Shown: positions 49,218 to 57,347 of the stretch, piece by piece | How positions within the stretch are numbered: the stretch's first letter is position 1 | Layout: every line of letters begins with the position of its first letter | Assembly (NCBI RefSeq): GCF_009857445.1 | Contig: NZ_WWCN01000021.1 | Location: 1 to 64,000, forward strand | Reading direction: 5' to 3' | Origin: Duganella flavida | GTDB lineage: Bacteria > Pseudomonadota > Gammaproteobacteria > Burkholderiales > Burkholderiaceae_D | Length of the DNA: 64,000 nt | Notes under the pieces: model-generated | The model's input: the letters and a program-made list of their open reading frames with translations, nothing else | Database searches by the model: none | Told to the model about the DNA's origin: nothing | Program-made: the position numbers and the translations under genes

Positions 49218-49557
49218 TATCGATCACGCTGCCAACGGTGGCATAGCGCGACTTGTCGCTGTCCGTGCCGGACGACGATTGTGCCTGCTGCTGCGCCTGT
49301 TCTGCCTGCTGTTGGGCTTGCAGCGCCGCTTTCTGCGCGGCCTGCGCCTGCAATTGGGCGATCTGGTTCTCGATCGCCTGGATCTGCGCCTGCAGCAGCT
49401 TGGTCTTCTGCTGGCCCGCTTCCGAGGTGTCCTTGGCGGCCTCGGTCAGATCCTTCTGCAAGCTTTGCACCTGCTTTTGCAGCGCCGCGATGGCGCTGCT
49501 GCTGTCCGAGCCGCTGGTGCTGGCCGCGCTGGTACTCGATCCGACTGCGCTCACCAT
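49207..49557 (-). CDS. FlxA-like coiled-coil protein
   Basis: A 116-residue protein. It has a Ser/Thr-rich, Cys-free N-terminus (VGSSTSAASTSGSDSSS), then a coiled coil of Gln/Ala/Lys-rich heptads (AALQKQVQSLQKDLTEAA, LQAQIQAIENQIAQLQAQ), as in the FlxA-like family, and an acidic Ser-rich tail. FlxA in E. coli is a flagellar-regulon protein of unknown function. No flagellar genes are in the window. It converges on cpxA with an 11-base overlap. AAGGGG precedes the ATG. Confidence 0.75.
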   Translation of the reverse strand: MVSAVGSSTSAASTSGSDSSSAIAALQKQVQSLQKDLTEAAKDTSEAGQQKTKLLQAQIQAIENQIAQLQAQAAQKAALQAQQQAEQAQQQAQSSSGTDSDKSRYATVGSVIDTTA

Positions 49558-49605
49558 GATTTGCCCCTTATCAATTTATTTCATTAATAAGGTTATCGGC
49601 AAAAC

Positions 49606-49629
49606 AAACGGGGGCCGCAGCCCCCGTTT
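49606..49629 (-). terminator. Rho-independent terminator of dcd
   Basis: A perfect 10-base stem AAACGGGGGC/GCCCCCGTTT with a four-base loop lies 23 bases after the dcd stop on the minus strand, with T-rich sequence following. Confidence 0.85.
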
Positions 49630-49652
49630 TGTAAATATCTGTAAAGAGAAGT

Positions 49653-50219
49653 TTACGCTTTTGGCAAGGTCACCCCGTGCTGGCCTTGATATTTGCCGTT
49701 GCGGTCCTTGTACGATACGTCGCACATTTCGTCGCTTTCGAAGAACAGTACCTGCGCGCAGCCTTCGCCAGCGTAGATTTTGGCCGGCAGCGGCGTGGTG
49801 TTGGAGAACTCCAGCGTCACGTAACCTTCCCATTCCGGCTCGAACGGCGTCACGTTGACGATGATGCCGCAGCGCGCGTAGGTCGATTTGCCCAGGCAAA
49901 CGGTCAGCACGCTACGCGGAATGCGGAAGTATTCCATGGTGCGGGCCAGCGCGAACGAGTTCGGCGGGATGATGCAAACGTCGCTTTTCACGTCCACGAA
50001 CGAGTTCGAATCGAAATTCTTCGGATCGACGATGGTGCTGTTGATGTTGGTGAACACCTTGAACTCATCAGCGCAGCGGATATCGTAGCCATACGACGAG
50101 GTGCCATACGAAATTACCTTGCGGCCTTCTTCCTGGCGTACCTGGTCCGGGAAGAATGGTTCGATCATCCCGTGCTCTTCCGCCATACGGCGGATCCATT
50201 TATCGCTTTTAATCGTCAT
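49653..50219 (-). CDS. dcd: dCTP deaminase
   Basis: A 188-residue trimeric enzyme converting dCTP to dUTP, which feeds dTMP synthesis through dUMP (ThyA is elsewhere in this window). Conserved segments are SYGYDIRCADEFKVF near residue 40, PPNSFALARTMEYFRIPRSV, LGKSTYARCGIIVNVTPFEP near 115 with the catalytic Glu in EPEWEGYVTLE, and QVLFFESDEMC. The length equals the family norm. It has its own terminator and lies 36 bases downstream of a hydrolase gene. Confidence 0.97.
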   Translation of the reverse strand: MTIKSDKWIRRMAEEHGMIEPFFPDQVRQEEGRKVISYGTSSYGYDIRCADEFKVFTNINSTIVDPKNFDSNSFVDVKSDVCIIPPNSFALARTMEYFRIPRSVLTVCLGKSTYARCGIIVNVTPFEPEWEGYVTLEFSNTTPLPAKIYAGEGCAQVLFFESDEMCDVSYKDRNGKYQGQHGVTLPKA

Positions 50220-50255
50220 CGCAAGGCATCCCTAAGTTTTACAATGCCCGAGATT

Positions 50256-51092
50256 TTACGCTAAAGCTTCTTTTTTAAGTACTTTTTTACCAGATTGCAC
50301 AGCAAGCAGTTCGGCAATCATTTCCTTGGTTGCGTGCGCGGCCAGCCCAGGGTTCTCCATCGGGAACAAATGGCCGCCCGGCAGGATGCGGAAATGCTTG
50401 CCGACCAGCGCCTGCGTGTGCTGGTGGCCGGACTGGCTGGTTTCCCACGAATTGTCGCCACCGATGAAGCCGATTGGCACCGGGTAGCCCTTGCCCAGCA
50501 TTTTGGGCAAATGGTGCGGCAAGGTGGCGTAGACCGCAGTTTCGTTCTCGCGCGTGAAGCGCAGCTGGACGCCGTCCGGATGCGGCTTCAGGCCGCTGTC
50601 CATGTAGTCGGCTAGCACGCCCGGCGCCCACGCGGCGAACAGGTCTTTGGCGGCGAAGTGGTCGTGCGCGGCTTGCGCGTCCGGCCACACGTTGCGGCGG
50701 CGGATGGAGAATTTGGCTGGCGGCACGGCATAGGCACGGCCCAGCAGCTTGATCATATGCCAGGCGAAGGCGCGCCAGCCGCCGACGACCGGTGCGTCCA
50801 GCATCACCACGCAGCGGACGAGATCGGGACGTTTGTGCGCCACCATCATGCTCAGCATGCCGCCCAGCGAGTGGCCGACCAGAATTACCGGTTCGGTGTA
50901 GCGGGTGCTCAGCTCGTTGATGTATTCGTCGACCAGGTGCGGCCAGCCGTCGCTGACCGGGTATAGCGGATTATGGGCGTGCATGTCGAGCGACTGGATG
51001 TCGAAGTCTTCGGACAGCAGCGCAAAGAACTGGCGATACACGCCCGCCGGATAGCTATTGGCGTGCGCAAAATGCAGCTTGGGCTTGCTCAC
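50256..51092 (-). CDS. Alpha/beta hydrolase
   Basis: A 278-residue alpha/beta-hydrolase with HFAHANSYPAGVYRQFFALL at the N-terminus, the nucleophile elbow VGHSLGGMLSMMVAH (Ser near residue 85) and the His in LPGGHLFPMENP near 250. I chose GTG 51092 because GGGAGA lies 6 bases before it and the product then begins SKPKLHFAHAN after the initiator, as in relatives. An ATG 11 codons upstream (51125) has no ribosome binding site. The substrate is unknown. Confidence 0.88.
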   Translation of the reverse strand: MSKPKLHFAHANSYPAGVYRQFFALLSEDFDIQSLDMHAHNPLYPVSDGWPHLVDEYINELSTRYTEPVILVGHSLGGMLSMMVAHKRPDLVRCVVMLDAPVVGGWRAFAWHMIKLLGRAYAVPPAKFSIRRRNVWPDAQAAHDHFAAKDLFAAWAPGVLADYMDSGLKPHPDGVQLRFTRENETAVYATLPHHLPKMLGKGYPVPIGFIGGDNSWETSQSGHQHTQALVGKHFRILPGGHLFPMENPGLAAHATKEMIAELLAVQSGKKVLKKEALA

Positions 51093-51167
51093 AAGCGGTC
51101 TCCCGTATGGTTGTTTTTTCCCCATTGTAATGCGCGTGGGGGATGGCGGTTGGTGGAACCGCTCTAA

Positions 51168-53594
51168 TTAGCGGCCTTGCCAATAGCGCGCATGGGTGCT
51201 TCTCCAGCTGGAAATTCGTATAGTTTCATCGAATTCCAGCGTCAGGGCGCCGGTTTGGTCGGTGCGGTAGCGCTGGATCTGCATGGTGCCGTAGCGGTCG
51301 TAGACTTCCTGTTTTGGGTGGTGGTAGCGATTGCGATGGCCGACCTGGAAGATCGCCGCTTGTGGCTGTACGGCCTGCAGGAATGCTGGCGTGGAACTGG
51401 TGCCGCTGCCATGGTGCGGCGCGAGCAGGACGTCGGCTTGCAGGCCGCCGCGGCGGACTAGTTCGGCCTCCTGCGCGGCTTCGATATCGCCGGCCAGCAG
51501 GATGGACTTGCCACCGGCCGTGATTTTCAGCGTGCAGCCGCGTGCATTCGGCTTGAGCGTGTTGTCGGCGTAGCTGCCGGCTTGCGGATGCAGCACGTCG
51601 AAACGCACGCCATCCCACGTCCATTGCTGGCCAGCGGCGCAGCGCACGTGCTGGCGCGCGGCTTGCACGATCGCGTGCTGCGTTGGCAGCGATGACAGCA
51701 CCCAGCCGGTGTTTACGCCATTCAGCAGGGACAGCGCGCCGCCCGAATGGTCGGTATCGCTGTGCGAAATCACCATGCCGTCCAACGCGTTGATGCCGCG
51801 CGCGTGCAGGTATGGTAGCAGGACACGGTTACCTGCGTTGGTCTCCGGCGTGTAGGCAGGGCCGGTGTCGTACAACAGCCGATGGTCGCTGGTTTCGACC
51901 AGCAGCGCCATACCCTGCCCTATATCGAAGGCGGTGACGGTCATGCGGCCCGGCGCAGGATGCGATGGTTCGGCGGCCAGCAGCGGTATCCATGTCGCGA
52001 GGCCGAGCCAGCGCACCGGCCATCCGCGCGGCGCGAGCAGCCAAATGGTGCCGAACATCGCCCAGCAGAATAGCCCAAACGGCGGCACCGGCGCGCTCCA
52101 CACAGCGTAGCGCATGGCGCTGAACCACTGCAGGCATTGTGCCAGCAGGTCCACCAGACCATGCGCGAAGCTAAGCACCGGCACGGCCAGCACCTGCGGC
52201 AGCATGCTGCCCACCAGCGCGAGCGGCGTGACCACGAGGCTAATCAGGGGAATCGCAACGGCGTTCGCCAGCGGGCTGACCACCGATACCTGGCCGAACA
52301 GCAGCATCGTGATCGGCACCAGTCCAAATGTCACCACGTATTGCGTGTGTGCGCCTACCTGCAAGGCCAGCATCAAGCGCTCTCGCCGCGACAGCAGGAC
52401 CGGCACGTGCGGAGCGCCGGGCGGCAGTGCGTGTTGCGTCGGCGGCGCCATGCGGCCGACGGTCGCATACAGGATCACGCCCACCGCGCCGAAAGACAGC
52501 CAGAAGCCCGGCCACAGCACCGCCCATGGATCGATCACCACCACCACGCCAAGCGCGGTGCACAGCACATGCGTGATGCTGGTCAGGCGATTAAGCCACA
52601 GCGCTGCAGCCACCACCATCAGCATGTACAAGGTACGCTGCGCAGGCACGCCGAAGCCGGCCAGCAGCACATACAGCAGCGCCACCGCCGCACCAACCAG
52701 CGCCGCTACCTTCTGCGCCGGCAGCAGCAACGGCAACTGCGCGCGCGTGAAGAATGACCAGCGCCACAAGGTGAACGCTGCCCACGCGAACAGCCCCGCC
52801 ACCATCGTGATGTGCAAGCCTGAGATGGAAATCAGGTGTCCTATTCCCGTGCGGTTGAACACCTGCCAGTCCGATTGGTCGATGCCGCGCTGATCGCCCA
52901 CCACCAGCGCCACGATCACGCCTGCATACGGCTTGCCCGGCAGCGCCGCGTAGATCCGATCGCGCAGCACTGCGCGGCAGTGCTCCACCACCTTATCAAT
53001 ACTGAACACGAAGCGGTCCAGCCGCTGGTTGTCGCGCGCAACGCGCACGTAGCCGGTGGCGCGCAGGCCTTGTTCCAGCAGCCATACTTCATAATCGAAA
53101 CCGTAAGGATTAACGTTACCGTGCGGGCGCTGCAAGCGTACCGTCAACTGCCAGCGCTCGCCGGGTTGCACATCGGGCACCTCGCTGCGCTGGTCGCGGT
53201 AGCCGGCGTACCACGACAAGGAAATCTTCGGCGGCACCACGCCGTCCGCCCGCTCTACCGCAAAGTTAAAGCGCACGCCCTGCGAAAAACGGTATGGCAG
53301 GTTATCGATGGTGCCGACGATATGCAGATCGCGGCCCTCGTCGGCCAACGCCAACTGCGGCGCCAAGGCCCGCTGCGCCAACCATGCAGCCCACAGGAAG
53401 CCGGCTGCGCCGCCAACGAGCAGCGCGGTCACGCTGCGCAAGACAGGCCACAAGCACCGCGCAATGCGGCGCCATGCCAGCAGCCACGCCAGCAACGCGA
53501 CGAGCGCCAACGCTATCGCGAGCGCGGACGGCAACGCCGCCTGCACCTGCAAGCACGCCGCGCCTACCGCAAAGCCGATTAACGCCATTCGCAT
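51168..53594 (-). CDS. comEC: DNA internalisation channel ComEC/Rec2
   Basis: An 808-residue inner-membrane protein for uptake of single-stranded DNA in natural transformation. Residues about 1-75 are hydrophobic, then a DUF4131/OB-like domain (to about 190). The Competence membrane domain (about 215-500) has NRTGIGHLISISGLHITMVA, and a metallo-beta-lactamase-like domain (about 545-780) has ISHSDTDHSGGAL and LLAPHHGSGTSSTPAFL. I chose ATG 53594 because GGAGG lies 7 bases upstream; an ATG five codons earlier (53609) lacks one. No other competence genes are in the window. Confidence 0.94.
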   Translation of the reverse strand: MRMALIGFAVGAACLQVQAALPSALAIALALVALLAWLLAWRRIARCLWPVLRSVTALLVGGAAGFLWAAWLAQRALAPQLALADEGRDLHIVGTIDNLPYRFSQGVRFNFAVERADGVVPPKISLSWYAGYRDQRSEVPDVQPGERWQLTVRLQRPHGNVNPYGFDYEVWLLEQGLRATGYVRVARDNQRLDRFVFSIDKVVEHCRAVLRDRIYAALPGKPYAGVIVALVVGDQRGIDQSDWQVFNRTGIGHLISISGLHITMVAGLFAWAAFTLWRWSFFTRAQLPLLLPAQKVAALVGAAVALLYVLLAGFGVPAQRTLYMLMVVAAALWLNRLTSITHVLCTALGVVVVIDPWAVLWPGFWLSFGAVGVILYATVGRMAPPTQHALPPGAPHVPVLLSRRERLMLALQVGAHTQYVVTFGLVPITMLLFGQVSVVSPLANAVAIPLISLVVTPLALVGSMLPQVLAVPVLSFAHGLVDLLAQCLQWFSAMRYAVWSAPVPPFGLFCWAMFGTIWLLAPRGWPVRWLGLATWIPLLAAEPSHPAPGRMTVTAFDIGQGMALLVETSDHRLLYDTGPAYTPETNAGNRVLLPYLHARGINALDGMVISHSDTDHSGGALSLLNGVNTGWVLSSLPTQHAIVQAARQHVRCAAGQQWTWDGVRFDVLHPQAGSYADNTLKPNARGCTLKITAGGKSILLAGDIEAAQEAELVRRGGLQADVLLAPHHGSGTSSTPAFLQAVQPQAAIFQVGHRNRYHHPKQEVYDRYGTMQIQRYRTDQTGALTLEFDETIRISSWRSTHARYWQGR

Positions 53595-53630
53595 AGCACC
53601 GCCTCCCATCCAGCGATACTACGCAAACAA

Positions 53631-53664
53631 AAACGGCGGCAGGCCGTGAAGCCTGCCGCCGTTT
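53631..53664 (-). terminator. Strong rho-independent terminator after tatD
   Basis: A perfect 14-base stem beginning AAACGGCGGCAGGC with a 6-base loop, followed on the minus strand by GTTTTTGTTT. It separates the lolC-lolD-tatD transcript from comEC. Confidence 0.9.
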
Positions 53665-53707
53665 GATCTAGCTCAGTCCTTGACGGCATTCCGCCGCTGC
53701 AGCGTAT

Positions 53708-54499
53708 TTAAGCAGCGAGTCGCGGCAACACCGCACGCGCGTTGCTGGAGGTGGCGGCGGCTACCGCTTCCGGCGTCAGGCCGCGCAATTCGGCCAACAC
53801 GGCGCCGATGCGTGGGATCTGGTCCGGGCTGTTGCGGCCGGGGTGTATCCATGATGGCGAGATATCTGGTGCGTCGGTCTCCAGCACGATGGATTCCAGC
53901 GGCAGCTCGGCCGCCAGCCGGCGGATCTGCAAGGCGCGCGTAAAGGTCATGGCGCCGCCGAAACCAAGTTTGAATCCGAGATCGATATAGCCCTTGGCCT
54001 GCTGCTCGCTGCCGTTGAAGGCATGGGCGATACCGCCATTCGGCCGAATCTGGCGTACGTGCTTGAGCACCACATCCTGCGAGCGGCGCACGTGCATCAG
54101 CACCGGCAGATCAAAATCACGGGCGATTTTCAGCTGTTCGCGGAAGAAGTAGACCTGCTTCTCACGCATGGCCGATTCGGTCAGCATGGGAATGAAGAAA
54201 TCGAGGCCGATCTCGCCCAACGCCACGAAGCGCGGGTCGCTCATGGCGGCGGCCACCTGCTCGCGCAGCACGCGCAGGTGGTCCTCTTCGGCATGCGGCA
54301 CGTAGATGGGATGGATGCCCAGCGCGTAGCAGGCGTTATCCACGCTGGCTGCCAGTTGCGCGACGATGGAAAAATTGGCCGTCGCCACCGCCGGAATCAC
54401 GATCATGCCGACACCCTGCGCCTTGGCCAGCGCCGCCTGCGCTGCGGATTCGTCGCCGAATTCGTGCGCGTCCAGATGGCAGTGGGTGTCGATCCACAT
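53708..54499 (-). CDS. TatD-family metal-dependent DNase
   Basis: A 263-residue TIM-barrel hydrolase. The metal ligands are visible: DTHCHLDAHEF at the N-terminus, ALGEIGLDFF (Glu near residue 94), LPVLMHVRRSQ (His), IAHAFNGSEQ (His) and LETDAPDISPSW (Asp). TatD proteins act as 3'-5' exonucleases on DNA damaged by oxidation. It follows lolD by 3 bases in the order lolC-lolD-tatD, and the transcript ends at a strong hairpin. Confidence 0.94.
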   Translation of the reverse strand: MWIDTHCHLDAHEFGDESAAQAALAKAQGVGMIVIPAVATANFSIVAQLAASVDNACYALGIHPIYVPHAEEDHLRVLREQVAAAMSDPRFVALGEIGLDFFIPMLTESAMREKQVYFFREQLKIARDFDLPVLMHVRRSQDVVLKHVRQIRPNGGIAHAFNGSEQQAKGYIDLGFKLGFGGAMTFTRALQIRRLAAELPLESIVLETDAPDISPSWIHPGRNSPDQIPRIGAVLAELRGLTPEAVAAATSSNARAVLPRLAA

Positions 54500-54502
54500 G
54501 GC

Positions 54503-55195
54503 TTACACCTCGTCCGGCTGCAGTCCCTGCTCGGTCATGCGCAGCACGCGGTCGCAGCGGCGCGCCAGTTCGATGTCGTGGGTGACGATGACAAACGCCG
54601 TGCCCAAAGTACGCGACAGTTCCAGCATCAGATCGAAAATCTGCTGCGCGGTGGCGGTATCGAGGTTGCCGGTCGGTTCATCGGCCAGCACGCAGGCCGG
54701 CTGCGTGACCAGCGCGCGCGCCAGCGCCACGCGTTGGCGCTCGCCGCCCGACAGCTCGCCCGGCACGTGCGTCACGCGCTTGCCGAGGTTGACGCGCTTG
54801 AGAATTTGCAGCGCCGCCGATTGGGCTTCGCCGCGCTTCACGCGCCGTATCATCAGCGGCATCGCGACGTTATCGAGCGCGCTGAATTCCGGCAGCAGGT
54901 GATGGAACTGGTAGACAAACCCCAGCGACGAATTGCGCAAATCACCGCGCGCGGTTTCGCTCAGGCTGGCGAAGTCCTTGCTCTGCAAGGTCACGCTGCC
55001 GCTGCTCGGCGTATCGAGGCCGCCCAGCAAATGCAGCAGGGTCGATTTGCCGGAACCGGAGGCGCCGACAATCGCCACGCGCTCACCGCGCCGCACATCG
55101 ATATCGATCCCAGCCAGCACTTGCACCGAGTAGGCGCCTTGGGTAAAGGTCTTGCCGAGATTGCGGCACGACAGAACGATCGGATTCTCACTCAT
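54503..55195 (-). CDS. lolD: Lipoprotein-releasing system ATPase
   Basis: A 230-residue ABC ATPase that powers extraction of outer-membrane lipoproteins from the inner membrane. Walker A is VGASGSGKSTLLHL (residues about 43-56), the signature is LSGGERQRVALARALV, Walker B is VLADEPTGNLDT and the switch His is in VIVTHDIELA. The length matches E. coli LolD (233). It overlaps lolC by 8 bases. Confidence 0.95.
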   Translation of the reverse strand: MSENPIVLSCRNLGKTFTQGAYSVQVLAGIDIDVRRGERVAIVGASGSGKSTLLHLLGGLDTPSSGSVTLQSKDFASLSETARGDLRNSSLGFVYQFHHLLPEFSALDNVAMPLMIRRVKRGEAQSAALQILKRVNLGKRVTHVPGELSGGERQRVALARALVTQPACVLADEPTGNLDTATAQQIFDLMLELSRTLGTAFVIVTHDIELARRCDRVLRMTEQGLQPDEV

Positions 55196-56453
55196 AGCGC
55201 AGCGCCTCCGCAGGTTTCACACGGGCGGCCCACCAGCTTGGATACAAGGTCGCAACGAAGGCCAGCACCACGGCCACGCCGCCGATCTTGAAAACGTCCG
55301 GCCAGCGCAAGTCCGAAGGCACGGTGCTGATGTAGTAAATATCCTTGGACAAGAACTGCACTCCCAATAAATGTTCGATAAACGGCACGATAACGTCGAT
55401 GTTGAGCGCCACCAGCACGCCCAGACCGACGCCGATAAAGGTGCCGAGGATGCCCACCAGTGCGCCCTGGATCATGAAGATCTTCATGATGGAGCGCGGC
55501 GAGGCGCCCAGCGTGCGCAGGATGGCGATATCGGCCTGCTTGTCAGTCACGGTCATCACCAGCGTGGACACCAGGTTGAAAGCGGCCACCGCAATGATCA
55601 AGGTCAGGATGATGAACATCATGCGCTTCTCGGTCTGTACGGCGGCGAACCAGTTGGCGTTCAGCTTGGACCAGTCGCGCACGAACAGGTCGCCCGGCAT
55701 GGAATTCTTCAGCTCCTGCGCCACTTCCGGTGCGCGGTGCATGTCCTGCAAGCGCAGGCGCAGGCCGGCCGGGGCGTCGATGCGCAGCAGCTTTTCAGCG
55801 TCGGTCAGGTGGACGAAGGCCAGTGCGGAATCGAACTCGTTGTGGCCCGCTTCAAAGATACCGACCACGGTGAAGGTGCGCACGCGCGGCAACACGCCGG
55901 CAGGTGTAGGCTGGCCTTGGGCCAGCGCCAGCGTCACTTTTTCGCCAAGGTTGACGTGCAGGGTGCGCGCCAGCTCGATGCCCAGCACGATGTTGTAGGC
56001 GCCCGGCTGCAGCGCATTAAAGCTACCGCGCTTGGTCTGCTTGGCCACGTCCGAGACTTGCGGTTCTTGTTCCGGCAGCACGCCGCGCACGACGGCCGGG
56101 CGCAGCACGTCGTCGCGCACCAGCATGCCCTGGGTTTCGGCAAACGGCGCGGTACCGATCACGGCGGGATTCTTGCGCGCCTCGGCCGCTTCCTGTTGCC
56201 AGTCCGGCATGGAACCGCGGGCATCGAAGATTTCAACGTGGGCCAGCACCGACAGCATGCGGTCCGTCACTTCCTTCTGGAAGCCGTTCATCACCGACAG
56301 CACAACGATCAGGGCCGCCACGCCGAGGCCGATGCCGGCCATCGAGATCAGGGAGATGAAGGAGATAAAACTATTGCGCCCGCTGCGCTTGCCGGCACGC
56401 GTGTAGCGCAGGCCGACCAGCCATTCGAACGGCAGATTCTTGAGAATACTCAT
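55188..56453 (-). CDS. lolC: Lipoprotein-releasing system permease (LolC/E type)
   Basis: A 421-residue permease with four membrane helices, near residues 25-50, 275-300, 320-350 and 385-410, and a large periplasmic domain between the first two. The N-terminal LRYTRAGKRSGRNSFISFIS and the coupling segment DIAILRTLGASPRSIMKIFM are typical. Only one permease gene is present. It may work as a homodimer of the LolF type, or a LolE gene may lie elsewhere. GGAG lies 4 bases before the ATG. Confidence 0.94.
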   Translation of the reverse strand: MSILKNLPFEWLVGLRYTRAGKRSGRNSFISFISLISMAGIGLGVAALIVVLSVMNGFQKEVTDRMLSVLAHVEIFDARGSMPDWQQEAAEARKNPAVIGTAPFAETQGMLVRDDVLRPAVVRGVLPEQEPQVSDVAKQTKRGSFNALQPGAYNIVLGIELARTLHVNLGEKVTLALAQGQPTPAGVLPRVRTFTVVGIFEAGHNEFDSALAFVHLTDAEKLLRIDAPAGLRLRLQDMHRAPEVAQELKNSMPGDLFVRDWSKLNANWFAAVQTEKRMMFIILTLIIAVAAFNLVSTLVMTVTDKQADIAILRTLGASPRSIMKIFMIQGALVGILGTFIGVGLGVLVALNIDVIVPFIEHLLGVQFLSKDIYYISTVPSDLRWPDVFKIGGVAVVLAFVATLYPSWWAARVKPAEALRYE

Positions 56454-56497
56454 AGGCTCCGGGAGGGATCAAACTCGACAAGCCCGCAGTGTGCCAT

Positions 56498-56536
56498 AAA
56501 AAAGCCGCGCCGGGCAGCTCTGCTGCGGGCGCGGCT
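56498..56536 (-). terminator. Rho-independent terminator of the PEP-CTERM gene
   Basis: On the minus strand, outer arms AGCCGCGCC/GGCGCGGCT with an inner GCAGC/GCTGC stem, then a run of six Ts. It lies 18 bases after the stop codon and insulates lolC. Confidence 0.88.
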
Positions 56537-56553
56537 AGGGGCCTAAAGCCTGC

Positions 56554-57318
56554 TTAAGCGGCGAATTTCTCGCTCTTGTCGGATTTGCGGCGGTTCATGA
56601 AGCCGATCAGGCCCAAGCCGACCGCCATCATGGCCCAGGTATCGGCTTCCGGTACGGACGATACGCTCAGCAGATTTTGCGAATTAATAGCGGTCGAGCC
56701 GGTACCGATCTTGCCGGTGAACTCGGTGTATTTATAGGCGCCGGTGAGGGTCGCGCCGATGGTGTTGTCCAGCATAGTCTGTGCGGTGGCCAGGGCGATC
56801 GGGGCGCCGCCTACCGTGTTGAACGCAATCGCGCCGGAGGTGAAGGCTTGCTGACCTGCGCTCAGGTTGGCGTCGTCGACCACCAGGTCCCACAGCGCCA
56901 GCGCAAAGCCTAGACGGGCGGTGCTGGCGCTGCTGCTGTTGCCGCTCAGGCCAGCGTAATTTTGCTCGAACAGCGCCTGGACGCGGTCGCCACGGTGCGC
57001 CACGGTCGTGCTGCCCACGGTGTCACTGAACAGCGACGACAGGCTGGTGACAGCTGCCTGCTGGGTGTAGACGGTGCCGAAGCCCTGCTCCACGGTCGGC
57101 TGGATGCAGAACGCCAGGATCGAGGCCGCCAGCGAGCTATCTTTCACGTTATAGGTCTCGACGAACTGGGCGCCGCCGCTGGGGTGCAGCATGGAGCCGC
57201 CGTTGTCGAACACCAAGCCAAAGTCCTTCGACTCGTAGCCGATATCAGCGTGGCTGGCGGTGGAGAAGGCCAAGGCGGCGGCGAGTGCGGCGGTTTTCAG
57301 TGCGAATTTGATTTTCAT
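56554..57318 (-). CDS. PEP-CTERM sorting domain protein
   Basis: A 254-residue exported protein with a signal peptide (LKTAALAAALAFSTASHA) and a C-terminal PEP-CTERM tripartite tail: VPEADTWAMM, a hydrophobic helix (AVGLGLIGFM) and a basic end (NRRKSDKS). VPEAD is a variant of the usual VPEPE. Exosortase (EpsH/XrtA type) would recognise and cleave it, linking the protein to the surface or biofilm matrix; no exosortase gene is in the window. The middle is Ser/Thr/Ala-rich with no recognised domain. It starts 29 bases after the stop of the giant repeat gene, so it is probably in the same operon. Confidence 0.87.
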   Translation of the reverse strand: MKIKFALKTAALAAALAFSTASHADIGYESKDFGLVFDNGGSMLHPSGGAQFVETYNVKDSSLAASILAFCIQPTVEQGFGTVYTQQAAVTSLSSLFSDTVGSTTVAHRGDRVQALFEQNYAGLSGNSSSASTARLGFALALWDLVVDDANLSAGQQAFTSGAIAFNTVGGAPIALATAQTMLDNTIGATLTGAYKYTEFTGKIGTGSTAINSQNLLSVSSVPEADTWAMMAVGLGLIGFMNRRKSDKSEKFAA

Positions 57319-57347
57319 GATTTTTTTCTCTGGTAAAGGTAGCTAAA